A stretch of DNA of 40,453 nucleotides from an uncultured Alphaproteobacteria bacterium (GTDB lineage Bacteria; Pseudomonadota; Alphaproteobacteria; Rickettsiales; Midichloriaceae), in contig CAISOX010000080.1 of NCBI GenBank assembly GCA_903887235.1, forward strand, positions 1 to 40,453. Direction: 5' to 3'. Below, piece by piece: positions 23,466 to 31,915 of this stretch. A program made the translations under genes and the position numbers. The notes beneath the pieces were generated by a model. The model made no database searches. It had not been told where the DNA came from and saw nothing but the letters and a program-made list of their open reading frames with translations. Numbering within the stretch: the stretch's first letter is position 1; every line of letters begins with the position of its first letter.

Positions 23466-24725
23466 ATGGCAGAAGCATCTATACAAATTAACCAACTAAG
23501 CTCAAATGCACATAGTGCGCAAAAGGCTTGTTTAAATTCATCGAGTGGTAGTCATCATACTAGTGCCAATTTTGATAAAATATTGCAAAGTATAAATGCA
23601 CCTACTGGTACGTCTACTAAAGTTAACCATAATGAAGATAATTCTCAGTTAGTAATAGATGGTGGTGAAGCCTGTGACAATAGCATTCAAAACGATAATA
23701 CTAACTATAGTAGTGCAAGCATTAATGACGTTGAAATTGAGGAATATTTGCAAATTACCCCTAGGCAGGTAAGTGTTGATACTAGAATTAAAACTGATTT
23801 AAGTCTTTTAACTTTAGCGGAAAATACCACAATTAATAATGCAAGTAGTGCGCAAGATATTTACAAATCAGCTGAGCTGAATTTCTTTTGTCCAACTGTG
23901 CAACTATCATATGAAGATCATGGAGGAAATCAGAAGAGTAACAATGATAATAATAAGTTACCGCAATTACAAATAGAAGCTACTGAATTTACTGGTGGAG
24001 ATGTTAGATTCATTAAAATAGGACCAAATATTGAATTAAATTTTCCGAAGATTCAATTAAATTATTCAGAATATGAGACATATTCTCAAAATCAACCAGA
24101 AGCTTGTGATAGTTTACCGTTCGTTTCATCTGGAGTTGACACAAAGGAAGTTAAAAGTTTTGATTTTATTGATTTAAATTTTAAATTTAATGAAACCTTA
24201 TCTGATGCAGATTACAGATATGGACACAATGCATACTTTAACAGTACAAAATCAATAACAAATGCAAAAATAAATTTTTCTTTAGGCAGTTTAGATAGTA
24301 AATTGATTAATCAGGTAAATTTTTTCATATCTGCCACAACTAACCAAAAAGAGAACAATACTGTAGTGCAGTTAGAGCCTGCAGAGCTTGGAAAAATTGA
24401 AATAATAGTAAGTAATCAGGGAAAGGAGCGAAACATCATAGTAAATTCTGATAAAATATCAACATTTGAGCTATTGAAAAAACATAGTGATGAATTTTTA
24501 GGTAGCATTAAGTCTGGCGATTCTGAAAATGACATTACAACAAATCTTTCTTTTAATTATAAAGATCTAAGTCAAAATGGTGCTGATAGAGACGACCAAT
24601 TACAAAAAGGACGAATATCAGTTGAAGGAAAAAATAATACTTTATTAAATGGTGTTACAGAACACAGAATGTCACTTGTGTTTATGCCATTTAATATTGA
24701 CAAAAAAGTAGACGTATGGGTATAG
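23466..24725 (+). CDS. fliK: Flagellar hook-length control protein FliK
   Basis: Secreted ruler that sets hook length and switches export specificity. The C-terminal domain (about residues 275-370) is recognisable: VVQLEPAELGKIEIIVSNQGKERNIIVNS, followed by helices ELLKKHSDEFLGSIKSG. The long N-terminal part is low in complexity, Ser/Asn-rich and variable, as in other FliK proteins. It holds two similar segments, AELNFFCPTVQLSYED (about 136-151) and IELNFPKIQLNYSEYE (about 189-204). The gene is followed after 31 nt by flgD. Assignment rests on the C-terminal domain and this neighbour. Confidence 0.82.
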   Translation: MAEASIQINQLSSNAHSAQKACLNSSSGSHHTSANFDKILQSINAPTGTSTKVNHNEDNSQLVIDGGEACDNSIQNDNTNYSSASINDVEIEEYLQITPRQVSVDTRIKTDLSLLTLAENTTINNASSAQDIYKSAELNFFCPTVQLSYEDHGGNQKSNNDNNKLPQLQIEATEFTGGDVRFIKIGPNIELNFPKIQLNYSEYETYSQNQPEACDSLPFVSSGVDTKEVKSFDFIDLNFKFNETLSDADYRYGHNAYFNSTKSITNAKINFSLGSLDSKLINQVNFFISATTNQKENNTVVQLEPAELGKIEIIVSNQGKERNIIVNSDKISTFELLKKHSDEFLGSIKSGDSENDITTNLSFNYKDLSQNGADRDDQLQKGRISVEGKNNTLLNGVTEHRMSLVFMPFNIDKKVDVWV

Positions 24726-24756
24726 TCAGATTACGTAATGTTTTCAGGTTTGCTTT

Positions 24757-25569
24757 ATGTCCGAAGTAGAGTCGTTAAAATCAATCATTAATTCCTCAGA
24801 TAACGCTGCTGTTGATAAAATTGTAAAAGAAAAAAAGGCTTTAGCAGAAGAGAAAAAAAGGTTTTTAGGATTTTTTGTGGAATCCCTAAAGGGTCAAGAT
24901 CCTACTTCTCCAATGGATCATTCTCATGTGATTAATACCATGTTGTCATACCAAAACACAACTAATTTAATGGATATTAAAGGGTTATTATACGATGCAT
25001 TCAACGAGAGTGATCAAGCCAAATTATCTAGTGCCGTTAATCAACTAGGGCAAGGAGTAATAATTAAGGGTAACGACATTGAGCTTATTGAATCTGAAGA
25101 AAATAGTAAAAAAGTTTTAAAGGCAGATATAATTTATCTGTTAGAAGATCAAGCAGACAAAGTTAAAATTTCAATTAAAGATGAAAAAGGAAAAGTAATT
25201 TCTGAAGTAGAGAGTGCTGAAAAAAATAAAGGGATGAATACATTCGTCTGGGATGGAGAATTAATAAAAGATAATGAAAAATCTAATGATCTGGCAAAAT
25301 CAGGCAAATATACTTATGAAGTAGTTGCTACTGACAAAAATGGTGAAAAAATTAAGGCAACCACTTTTAGTGGCATTAGAAATATTATTGATAAAATCCT
25401 TTTGGATAATAAAGGTTCACCCGTATTTAATTCAGGTGGGAAACGGTTTAATCAGGATCAGATTTATGGCTATCAAGCAGTGAACACTGCTAATTTCGGT
25501 AATTTGCAAAATTACAAAGATTATTTAAAATCTAACAAAGACCTATTCACTACCAGCAAAGATGCATAA
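24757..25569 (+). CDS. flgD: Flagellar hook assembly scaffold FlgD
   Basis: Cap protein needed to polymerise hook subunits. The N-terminal region has the family motif FFVESLKGQDPTSPMDHSHVINTMLSYQ (about residues 38-65). Residues about 95-210 form the FlgD Ig-like/tudor part: VNQLGQGVIIKG, VKISIKDEKGKVI, NTFVWDGE and SGKYTYEVVATDKNGE. Length 270 is within family range. No other hook or basal body gene is in the window, so the remaining flagellar genes would have to be elsewhere. An AGG lies about 9 nt before the ATG. Confidence 0.92.
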   Translation: MSEVESLKSIINSSDNAAVDKIVKEKKALAEEKKRFLGFFVESLKGQDPTSPMDHSHVINTMLSYQNTTNLMDIKGLLYDAFNESDQAKLSSAVNQLGQGVIIKGNDIELIESEENSKKVLKADIIYLLEDQADKVKISIKDEKGKVISEVESAEKNKGMNTFVWDGELIKDNEKSNDLAKSGKYTYEVVATDKNGEKIKATTFSGIRNIIDKILLDNKGSPVFNSGGKRFNQDQIYGYQAVNTANFGNLQNYKDYLKSNKDLFTTSKDA

Positions 25570-25654
25570 GCCTGAAGCCTGAAGCTTGTGCTTGTTGATT
25601 AGATTGTTTTAATACCAATGAAAATCTATTTTATCTAGTAAAAAAAAGGTTAGG

Positions 25655-26206
25655 CTAAAATCTGTTCCTATATTCAACTGGATTGTCAGGACATTGCATA
25701 AAACCACATTCCAAATATACAGAAATGACATTGATTAATAATATGGTTAATAATATCAAAAATAAAAGCCTATTGAGCAATTTATCAGATATTGAAAAGT
25801 ATGACAATATGCTATTAAACTTTATGTTTTTTAATACTGGTGTTAAAGAGACTAGAATAATTAATGAAAATGAAACAATATCATTCCAAGTGTAAAAATG
25901 TAAATTGAGGAATTTTGATCCATACCCTGGATCACCAGGCACTATATGTAGCAACACTTGTCTCATAGCCACGATTAAGCTGTATATACTAGAAATGATG
26001 ATTATCAAATTATATCTAAATTCATTACCGTGCCGCATGTTCATTATAGCTCCAAATGCTATAAATAATAACCCAACTCTTTGTAATAAACAAAGAGGAC
26101 AAGGAAGCTCATGGAATGCAAATTGATAAAAAAGAGCAATTATATTCGCTGTGATTGCTATAATAAATATTATAAAATCTGTTATTTGAATGTGTCTATT
26201 TGCCAT
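25655..26206 (-). CDS. dsbB: DsbB-family disulfide bond formation protein, five-helix variant
   Basis: Inner-membrane protein that reoxidises periplasmic thiol oxidases with quinone. The first redox pair is C36-C39 in PCPLCLLQR after helix 1. The usual second pair in the periplasmic loop between helices 3 and 4 is missing. Instead two cysteines, C167 and C172 (ECGFMQC), lie in a C-terminal tail after an extra fifth helix (about 145-163). If the N-terminus is cytoplasmic, five helices put that tail in the periplasm, so it could replace the missing pair. It follows a small membrane-protein gene by 16 nt. Confidence 0.88.
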   Translation of the reverse strand: MANRHIQITDFIIFIIAITANIIALFYQFAFHELPCPLCLLQRVGLLFIAFGAIMNMRHGNEFRYNLIIIISSIYSLIVAMRQVLLHIVPGDPGYGSKFLNLHFYTWNDIVSFSLIILVSLTPVLKNIKFNSILSYFSISDKLLNRLLFLILLTILLINVISVYLECGFMQCPDNPVEYRNRF

Positions 26207-26222
26207 TTTTTCAGTATAAAAA

Positions 26223-26378
26223 TTAAAAAGATAAATTTAATTTATCTGTTGCATGGTGAATGAACCAAGCCACAGAAATTGCATAGCACATAAAAAATAA
26301 AATTAGACTAGGACCTACTTTGCCTATATATCCCAAGCATAACGCCATAATTAATATAATGAAGATAGTCGCTATCAT
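26223..26378 (-). CDS. Small membrane protein, DUF5993-like, partner of DsbB
   Basis: A 51-residue protein with two hydrophobic helices and the ending SVAWFIHHATDKLNLSF. It resembles the DUF5993 family, small proteins often encoded next to dsbB-type genes. It begins at ATG 26378 and ends 16 nt before the dsbB start, so the two form an operon. The pairing suggests a role in disulfide formation or DsbB stability, but no function is proven. The family name is given from memory of the sequence pattern. No strong ribosome site is seen. Confidence 0.7.
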   Translation of the reverse strand: MIATIFIILIMALCLGYIGKVGPSLILFFMCYAISVAWFIHHATDKLNLSF

Positions 26379-26444
26379 AAAAATTGTCTTTTTAACACAC
26401 TTCCCAAAGTAAATAAGAAAATGCCTGAAATGTAAAGGATAATC

Positions 26445-27170
26445 TTAACGTCTAGCAATAGAAATCGCAATAACCTCTGTTGCTCCGTGCTGAATTAAGG
26501 TTTTTGAGCACTCATTAATAGTATTGCCAGTAGTTATTACATCATCAATTAATAATATTTTTTTTCCTTGAATTAATTTTCTATTATTTTCACTAATGTA
26601 AAATGAATTTTTTAGATTTTTCTCCCTTAGATTTTTACTTAATTCACTTTGATTAGCTGTATTTTTAATCTTTACTAAAATTTTAGAATTATATTTTATT
26701 TTTGTTATGTCAGCCATTATTTTTGCAATGATGGCTGATTGATTATACCCACGTAGCTTTAATTTTGATTTATGAAGTGGTACTGGAAATATATAATCTA
26801 TATCTTTACATTCTAATGTAGCTGAAATATACGTAAGCCAATTTTTTAACAATTTTCTTAATTTAAAAATAGCATGAAATTTAAATTTTTTGATTATTTG
26901 CTTTGCAAAATCATTATATTCAATTATGGATATTGTGTAATTATAGCAATGCTTTTCATTAATACAAAAATCATCAGTACAAAGAATCATGCTGCTGGAG
27001 GTTGTCAAAGAAGTTCCGCATTTTTTGCAGAATGGCCTAGTTATAAATGAAATTTTTTCCCAACATTCTTTACATAATATATTAGAAATCCAACAACTTG
27101 ACTTGCAAATAATGCAGATTGGAGGATACATAATGTTAATAGCATGTTCAAAATAATCTATAATTCTCAT
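26445..27170 (-). CDS. comF: ComF family phosphoribosyltransferase-like protein
   Basis: Related to competence protein ComF. An N-terminal zinc-ribbon-like part has cysteine pairs (CIICKSSC, CKECW, CKKCG), and the C-terminal half is a phosphoribosyltransferase fold with VPLHKSKLKLRGYNQS and the PRPP loop ILLIDDVITTGNT. ComF supports DNA uptake in some bacteria and may have a role in repair in others. I start at ATG 27170, which puts the zinc ribbon at its usual place; ATG 27200 and TTG 27236 are in frame upstream. A perfect TATAAT on the minus strand (27222-27217) would place the transcript start after 27236, excluding that TTG. dprA is in the same window. Confidence 0.88.
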   Translation of the reverse strand: MRIIDYFEHAINIMYPPICIICKSSCWISNILCKECWEKISFITRPFCKKCGTSLTTSSSMILCTDDFCINEKHCYNYTISIIEYNDFAKQIIKKFKFHAIFKLRKLLKNWLTYISATLECKDIDYIFPVPLHKSKLKLRGYNQSAIIAKIMADITKIKYNSKILVKIKNTANQSELSKNLREKNLKNSFYISENNRKLIQGKKILLIDDVITTGNTINECSKTLIQHGATEVIAISIARR

Positions 27171-27370
27171 ATTTGCATTTTGTTTTATGTCTCCTGCCAT
27201 GCTAGCAGAGACATATATTATAGTAAATAATATCAATAATTTAACAACTGGTGTTACTAAAACTGATTTTTTCAGCTAGTATTAGATTTTTTAGTTAAAA
27301 ATGTTTACGTAAGTTTAAAGAGAACGTTAAATCTTAGCTCTATTTCATTTATAGCATAATTTAGATAATT

Positions 27371-27457
27371 ATTGACATCGTCATTCTTCGCTTATGTAGG
27401 TTTTAACTACACTTCGCTCATCACTCCTTGTTACTACCTATCTGACCCAAACTATAG
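27371..27457 (-). repeat. Dispersed 86-bp intergenic repeat, copy B
   Basis: Inverted partner of the copy at 13147-13232, about 89 percent identical by eye. Here the internal inverted repeat is better kept: TGTAG and CTACA around a 7-base loop (27394-27410 region). It ends 6 nt after the nuoB stop codon. The two copies face their neighbouring stop codons with opposite ends, so it is not part of a gene's own terminator. The rest of the 27237-27463 gap shows no gene. Confidence 0.8.
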
Positions 27458-27463
27458 TTTTGC

Positions 27464-28006
27464 TTATTCCAAAGAGGTTGTTCTTTTTATTTTTCTTTGC
27501 AAAATTAATAAGCCATAGAGCAATGCTTCTGCCGTAGGTGGACAACCTGGAACATATACATCCACAGGCACTATTCTATCACATCCTCTTACCACAGAAT
27601 ATGAATAATGATAATAACCACCACCATTTGCACAACTACCCATCGAAAGAACCCATCTTGGCTCAGGCATTTGATCATAGACTTTCCTAAGGGCACTGGC
27701 CATTTTATTAGTTAGTGTACCTGCTACAATCATAACATCAGATTGACGTGGACTTGGCCTGAAAAGCATCCCAAATCTATCCATGTCGTACCTACTAGAC
27801 GCAGTGTGCATCATCTCAATTGCACAGCACGCAAGACCAAATGTCATTGGCCATAAAGAGCCAGCTCTAGCCCACTTTACTAAATCATCTAATTTAGCAG
27901 TAACAAAGCCTCTGTTTTTAACATCTTTTATAGCATAATTTAAAAGCTCATCTTGTTTTTGACCTAATGTAATTTTATTATGCTCGTTATGTATATTTAT
28001 TCCCAT
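27464..28006 (-). CDS. nuoB: NADH-quinone oxidoreductase subunit B
   Basis: Peripheral-arm subunit of respiratory complex I that carries iron-sulfur cluster N2 next to the quinone site. Cluster ligands are visible: adjacent cysteines in [22 protein letters not shown] and [15 protein letters not shown] start at ATG 28006 because GGAG lies 7 nt before it; the frame extends to a GTG at 28027 that would overlap nuoA by 31 nt. With the chosen start the overlap with nuoA is 10 nt. nuoC does not follow; the gene is bordered by a dispersed repeat and comF. Confidence 0.96.
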   Translation of the reverse strand: MGINIHNEHNKITLGQKQDELLNYAIKDVKNRGFVTAKLDDLVKWARAGSLWPMTFGLACCAIEMMHTASSRYDMDRFGMLFRPSPRQSDVMIVAGTLTNKMASALRKVYDQMPEPRWVLSMGSCANGGGYYHYSYSVVRGCDRIVPVDVYVPGCPPTAEALLYGLLILQRKIKRTTSLE

Positions 28007-28368
28007 TCCAATGCTCCTTTTTTCCACTCATATATGAATCCTATTGTCAGCGTGATAATAAACATAATCATTGACCAAAAACCAATAAGCCCTATTTCCT
28101 TTAATACAATCGCCCATGGAAATAAAAACGCTATTTCTAAATCAAAGATAATAAAAAGGATAGACACTAAGTAAAACCTCACATCAAATTTTTTCTTAGC
28201 ATTTCCAAAATTTTCAAAACCGCATTCATAAGTAGATAATTTTTCTTTGTAGGGATTTAACTTATTCACCACAAAAGGCAAAATTATTAATACAAAAGCT
28301 AAGCATGAACTTATTACTATAAAAATTAATATTGATAGGTAATTTTCTAAATATAATTGCATGTTCAT
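27997..28368 (-). CDS. nuoA: NADH-quinone oxidoreductase subunit A
   Basis: Small membrane subunit of complex I with three transmembrane helices. Family features are [29 protein letters not shown] in the long loop, [12 protein letters not shown] in helix 2 and a C-terminal [10 protein letters not shown]. Length 123 is standard. It is 4 nt from the ferredoxin gene upstream and overlaps nuoB downstream, so yajC-fdx-nuoA-nuoB is probably one transcript. Confidence 0.95.
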   Translation of the reverse strand: MNMQLYLENYLSILIFIVISSCLAFVLIILPFVVNKLNPYKEKLSTYECGFENFGNAKKKFDVRFYLVSILFIIFDLEIAFLFPWAIVLKEIGLIGFWSMIMFIITLTIGFIYEWKKGALEWE

Positions 28369-28372
28369 ATAA

Positions 28373-28699
28373 CTATCTTTCTTTAGGTATTCTTACAGTA
28401 AGACCATCAAATTCATCTTGCATTATTATCTGGCAACTTAATCTTGAAGTCTTAGTTAAACCAAATGCCAAATCTAACATATCATCCTCATCTTCTTTTT
28501 TTGGTATCACCTTCTCCAGTGTATCATAAAAATTCTTATCCACAATAACATGACATGTAGCACATGACAGAGAGCCACCACATGCCCCCTCTATTTCATA
28601 TATAGCATTTTGGTGAGCAATTTCCATAAGGGACAAACCGTTAGACGCCTCTACTTCTTTAACATCGCCATTATCATAAACAAACTTAATTTTTGGCAT
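28373..28699 (-). CDS. fdx: ISC-type [2Fe-2S] ferredoxin
   Basis: Electron carrier of the adrenodoxin type used in iron-sulfur cluster assembly. Cluster ligands follow the pattern C-x5-C-x2-C (CGGSLSCATC, residues about 40-49) with a fourth Cys in SRLSCQI (about 86). Length 108 and the IEGACGGSLSCATCHV segment fit the mitochondrial/proteobacterial Fdx group. It lies 7 nt after yajC and 4 nt before nuoA; other isc genes are not in the window. Confidence 0.94.
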   Translation of the reverse strand: MPKIKFVYDNGDVKEVEASNGLSLMEIAHQNAIYEIEGACGGSLSCATCHVIVDKNFYDTLEKVIPKKEDEDDMLDLAFGLTKTSRLSCQIIMQDEFDGLTVRIPKER

Positions 28700-28706
28700 T
28701 CTTTAC

Positions 28707-29054
28707 TCACTTAGCGCTTTTATCAACATATAAAATCTGAGAAACGGTATCTTTTTTAATTTTTACCTTTACATCTTTTGCTATCTCAACAATTAAAATA
28801 TCGCTCTCTGTCTCTACTTTAGATACAGTAGCAATCATTCCACCTGCTGTAACAATTTGGTCACCTTTTTTTAGGTTATTCACCATATCTTGATGATTTT
28901 TCAGTTTTTTTTGTTGAGGACGAATAACTAAGAAATAAAACACAACTATAATCAGTAGCAATGGAGCCATACTAGTGTATGAAGCCATACTAGTAAGCAT
29001 CGAACCGGCTGAGGAGCCAGCTGATGCATCTGCTAAAACCTCTTGTACAAACAT
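28707..29054 (-). CDS. yajC: Preprotein translocase accessory subunit YajC
   Basis: Small inner-membrane partner of the SecDF complex. One transmembrane helix (about residues 30-48, PLLLIIVVFYFLVIRP) is followed by the family signature RPQQKKLKNHQDMVNNLKKGDQIVTAGG. Length 115 is typical. secD and secF do not follow. It is the first gene of yajC-fdx-nuoA-nuoB. The 275-nt gap upstream (29055-29329) holds nothing I can name beyond AT-rich sequence. Confidence 0.95.
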   Translation of the reverse strand: MFVQEVLADASAGSSAGSMLTSMASYTSMAPLLLIIVVFYFLVIRPQQKKLKNHQDMVNNLKKGDQIVTAGGMIATVSKVETESDILIVEIAKDVKVKIKKDTVSQILYVDKSAK

Positions 29055-29329
29055 AAATCAATATATAATAAATTTTACCTATTTCTATATCATTAGTAGC
29101 ACTTTTTCAATAACTATTTGTAGATTAAAAACTTTATTGCCCCAATATTAACCTACCAGCTTTTTCATATATTCATCGTTATGCTAAATATTACGTTTAA
29201 ACTACAGAGGCACCATCATGTTAAAAGAAATTTATAATTGAAAGAGGGTATAGGATTTCAGCCTTATTCCTTATTCCCAAGTTGGGTTATATTTACGATT
29301 TTTTTCTTGAATTTTGAAGCAATATTGGG

Positions 29330-30040
29330 TTATTCCAAGTATTTGGAAAATTCTTTATAATCCAGCTCAATTAAATTTCCAGGCTTCATATTATGGGCAG
29401 AATAATCTCCATAATCAATTCTGATTAATCTACTAACTTGGAGTTTGAAATATAGAAAAACATTTCTAATTTCATTATTTTTTCCTTCATACAAAGCAAT
29501 TTTATACCATGAATTGGCTCCTTGTTTTTTATGTAATTCGACAGCAATAGGTCCATATTGGATTTTATCAATTTCTATTCCCCTAGATAGTTCTTTAATC
29601 ATGTTTTCTGGCATAAGGCCGTATGCCTTGCAAAGGTAAACTCTCCTTAACTTAGTAGATGGTAATTCTAATTTTCGTGCTAGATCGCCAGTATTTGTTA
29701 ATAAAATTAAACCTTCAGTATTGTAATCTAATCTGCCTACTGAAATTACTCTCCCAATATTTTTTGGTAATTCTTCAAATAATGTTGTTCTGCCAAAATT
29801 ATCTTTGTGACTTGTTATAACTCCCTTTGGCTTGAAATATTTCCATAAGCGTGTCCTTATGGGCTTTGAAACAATAACGCCATCAACATAAATTTGATCT
29901 GAATTTTGAACTAAATAAATTGGTGAAGTTAGTATCTGGTCGTTTACTTTTACTCTATTTTCCAAAATCAACACCTCAGCCTGTCTTCTAGAACAAACGC
30001 CATAATTGGAAAGTGTTTTTGCTATCCTAATAGGTTTCAT
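29330..30040 (-). CDS. rluB: Pseudouridine synthase, RluB/RsuA family
   Basis: Isomerises uridine in ribosomal RNA, most likely 23S as for RluB. An N-terminal S4 RNA-binding domain (residues 1-60, RIAKTLSNYGVCSRRQAEVLI) is followed by the catalytic domain: YFKPKGVITSHKD, the active-site motif VGRLDYNTEGLILLTN with the catalytic Asp, and YEGKNNEIRNVF. Length 236 is normal. RluB and RsuA differ in target, and the exact target is not certain from sequence. Confidence 0.9.
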   Translation of the reverse strand: MKPIRIAKTLSNYGVCSRRQAEVLILENRVKVNDQILTSPIYLVQNSDQIYVDGVIVSKPIRTRLWKYFKPKGVITSHKDNFGRTTLFEELPKNIGRVISVGRLDYNTEGLILLTNTGDLARKLELPSTKLRRVYLCKAYGLMPENMIKELSRGIEIDKIQYGPIAVELHKKQGANSWYKIALYEGKNNEIRNVFLYFKLQVSRLIRIDYGDYSAHNMKPGNLIELDYKEFSKYLE

Positions 30041-30051
30041 GATAAGTACCT

Positions 30052-30095
30052 AAAAAAAAAAATGAACACACTATAGATGTGTTCACTCTTTTTTT
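30052..30095 (-). terminator. Rho-independent terminator after pal, possibly bidirectional
   Basis: A perfect 8-bp stem TGAACACA / TGTGTTCA (30063-30070 and 30078-30085) with a 7-base loop. On the minus strand it is followed by a run of ten T residues, placed 30 nt after the pal stop. On the plus strand it is followed by CTCTTTTTTT, so it could work both ways. Confidence 0.85.
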
Positions 30096-30125
30096 AAAAA
30101 ATCGATAGTAGTTAGTAATAAGAAA

Positions 30126-30599
30126 TTATCTAATTACTGTTACTACTCTTCTATTTTGTTTATAAGCTTCTTCAGTATGACCAATAACAGCCGGTCTTTC
30201 TTTACCAAAGCTAATTACAATCAGTCTATCTGGATTAATGCCATGGTGTACTAGATATTTCTTAACACTATTTGAACGTCTTTCTCCAAGCGCTAGGTTG
30301 TACTCAACTGTACCCCTTTCATCAGCAAAACCTTCAAGGACAAATTTAAGATGAGACTTATCTTTCATAAACTCAACTTGCTTATCAAGTACTGATTTAG
30401 CACTATCTGATAAATCAGAATTATCGTAGCTAAAAAATACTTTATCGCCTACTTTCTTTTCAAGCTCTTCAAAAGTTGCTTTCGATATTGAATCAAGTGT
30501 GCTACCATCAGTACCATTGGTTGATTGATGTGATTTGTTTTTACACCCAACTCCAGCAAGTAGTGCTAATGAGCAAACAGCTAATAATGCTTTTTTCAT
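30126..30599 (-). CDS. pal: Peptidoglycan-associated lipoprotein Pal
   Basis: Outer membrane lipoprotein that ties the membrane to peptidoglycan as part of the Tol-Pal system. Signal peptide with lipobox AGVGC (C19), a short linker, and an OmpA-like domain (about residues 50-157) with VFFSYDNSDLSDSAKSVLD, the peptidoglycan-binding LEGFADERGTVEYNLALGERR, and GKERPA. A good ribosome site AAGGAG lies just before the ATG. It has its own promoter and terminator, so it is likely monocistronic and well expressed. tolB is not adjacent. Confidence 0.95.
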   Translation of the reverse strand: MKKALLAVCSLALLAGVGCKNKSHQSTNGTDGSTLDSISKATFEELEKKVGDKVFFSYDNSDLSDSAKSVLDKQVEFMKDKSHLKFVLEGFADERGTVEYNLALGERRSNSVKKYLVHHGINPDRLIVISFGKERPAVIGHTEEAYKQNRRVVTVIR

Positions 30600-30643
30600 A
30601 TGGCTCCTTTATAGTTATTTATTATTATTGTTATTTATTCTAT

Positions 30644-30671
30644 AGTGTAGTACGTTTTAAGTACTTGTCAA
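30644..30671 (-). promoter_or_regulatory. Promoter of pal with inverted repeat in the spacer
   Basis: On the minus strand a perfect -35 box TTGACA (30671-30666), a 16-base spacer and a -10 box TACACT (30649-30644), about 45 nt upstream of the pal start. The inverted repeat AGTAC/GTACT fills the spacer and reaches into the -10 box, a possible operator site. Confidence 0.6.
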
Positions 30672-30731
30672 ATACTTTGGATGGGTTGGCGAGTAATACT
30701 TATAAATATGATTCTTAAATTGCTTAGTTAA

Positions 30732-31910
30732 TTAAGCTATTAAGTACACCTTATTATTCGATAATCTTGATATTTTGCCTGCTAGCTCAAGCTCTAATAG
30801 AAGAAAACTCACTACATTTATCGGTATTTCCAGTTGCTCTGCAATGTCATCAATTTCTATTGGTGAATAAGAAAGGGAATTAAAAAGCTTAATTCTAAAC
30901 GTACCAAGCTCCAATTCAGATGGTATATTTTTCACATAGTTACTTGTAAAGTTATCATTTTGATCAGAAATATAGGTGTTATTTTTTCTGGTAATTTTAG
31001 CTAAATCTTGAACGATATCTTGTGGAACAAGTGCTAAATTAGCACCTTGTTTTAGAAGTGCATTGGTGCCTTGTGACTTTGCATCTAATGGAGAGCCTGG
31101 TATGGCATAAACCTCTCTATTGTATTCTAGCGCAAATTTCGATGTAATTAAAGTTCCAGATTTCTTAGTGGCCTCAACAACTAGCACTCCTGAGGCTAAG
31201 CCGGCTATTATCCTATTTCTTTGCGGAAAATGTTGCGCTAAAACTGAAGAATTGATTGGTTGCTCGGTAACTATAAGCCCTTTATTATATATTTCTTCAT
31301 AAAGCTTGATGTTTTCTTTAGGATATACATGGTTGATCCCCCCTGCAATTACGCCAATCGTACCATTATCTAAACTTCCCTTATGTGCAAATGAATCTAT
31401 CCCTCTAGCGAGACCTGATACTATAGTAAAACCGGCATCTGAAATCTCCTTTGCAAATTCAAATGATAATTTATTACCATTAATGCTGGAATTTCTAGCT
31501 CCTATTATAGCAAACATTGGTTTTTTAAAAAGCTGTGTATTACCTTTTACTATAATCACTGGTGGAAAATCAGGAATATGCAATAATGAGCTCGGATAAT
31601 TCTCTTCACATGCAAGTATAATTTCCGCACCATATTTTCTGGTCTCTGCTATTTCTTTTTCAATAATTTGTTTAGACGGAACTAATTTTTCAATTGGAGA
31701 GCCACCCTTTTTAGCAAGTGTGTCAACATTTTGTAGAGCAGTCTCCGGATCTCCATACATTTTGAGCAGTTGCACAAATGTCTTTGAGCCAACATTTTTA
31801 GTCCTTGCAAGCCTAATCCATGAAAATTTAAAATCGTCAGCCTTTTTACTATTCAATAACTTACCAAAATTTTTCAATTCTTTAATTATATCCAAATTTT
31901 GTAGTGTCAA
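30732..31910 (-). CDS. dprA: DNA processing protein DprA
   Basis: Binds single-stranded DNA and loads RecA during natural transformation or recombination. An N-terminal helical/SAM-like part (about residues 25-75), the Rossmann-like core (about 95-300, IIGARNSS, SGLARGIDSFAHKG, GGINHVYPKEN, FPQRNRIIAGLASGVLVVEA), and a C-terminal winged helix (about 330-392). Starts at TTG 31910, supported by an AGGGAG site 10 nt upstream that lies in the last codons of icd. Transcription with icd is likely. Confidence 0.94.
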   Translation of the reverse strand: MTLQNLDIIKELKNFGKLLNSKKADDFKFSWIRLARTKNVGSKTFVQLLKMYGDPETALQNVDTLAKKGGSPIEKLVPSKQIIEKEIAETRKYGAEIILACEENYPSSLLHIPDFPPVIIVKGNTQLFKKPMFAIIGARNSSINGNKLSFEFAKEISDAGFTIVSGLARGIDSFAHKGSLDNGTIGVIAGGINHVYPKENIKLYEEIYNKGLIVTEQPINSSVLAQHFPQRNRIIAGLASGVLVVEATKKSGTLITSKFALEYNREVYAIPGSPLDAKSQGTNALLKQGANLALVPQDIVQDLAKITRKNNTYISDQNDNFTSNYVKNIPSELELGTFRIKLFNSLSYSPIEIDDIAEQLEIPINVVSFLLLELELAGKISRLSNNKVYLIA

Positions 31911-31915
31911 AATTT

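Noticed and set aside
25570-25600. Tandem CCTGAAG copies after flgD, considered as a repeat element or terminator
   Set aside because: Only two adjacent 7-base copies, with no stem followed by a T-run; within chance expectation.
29270-29329. CCCAA-g-TTGGG palindrome downstream of rluB as a terminator
   Set aside because: The loop would be a single base, which cannot form a hairpin, and there is no T-run in the right place on the minus strand.
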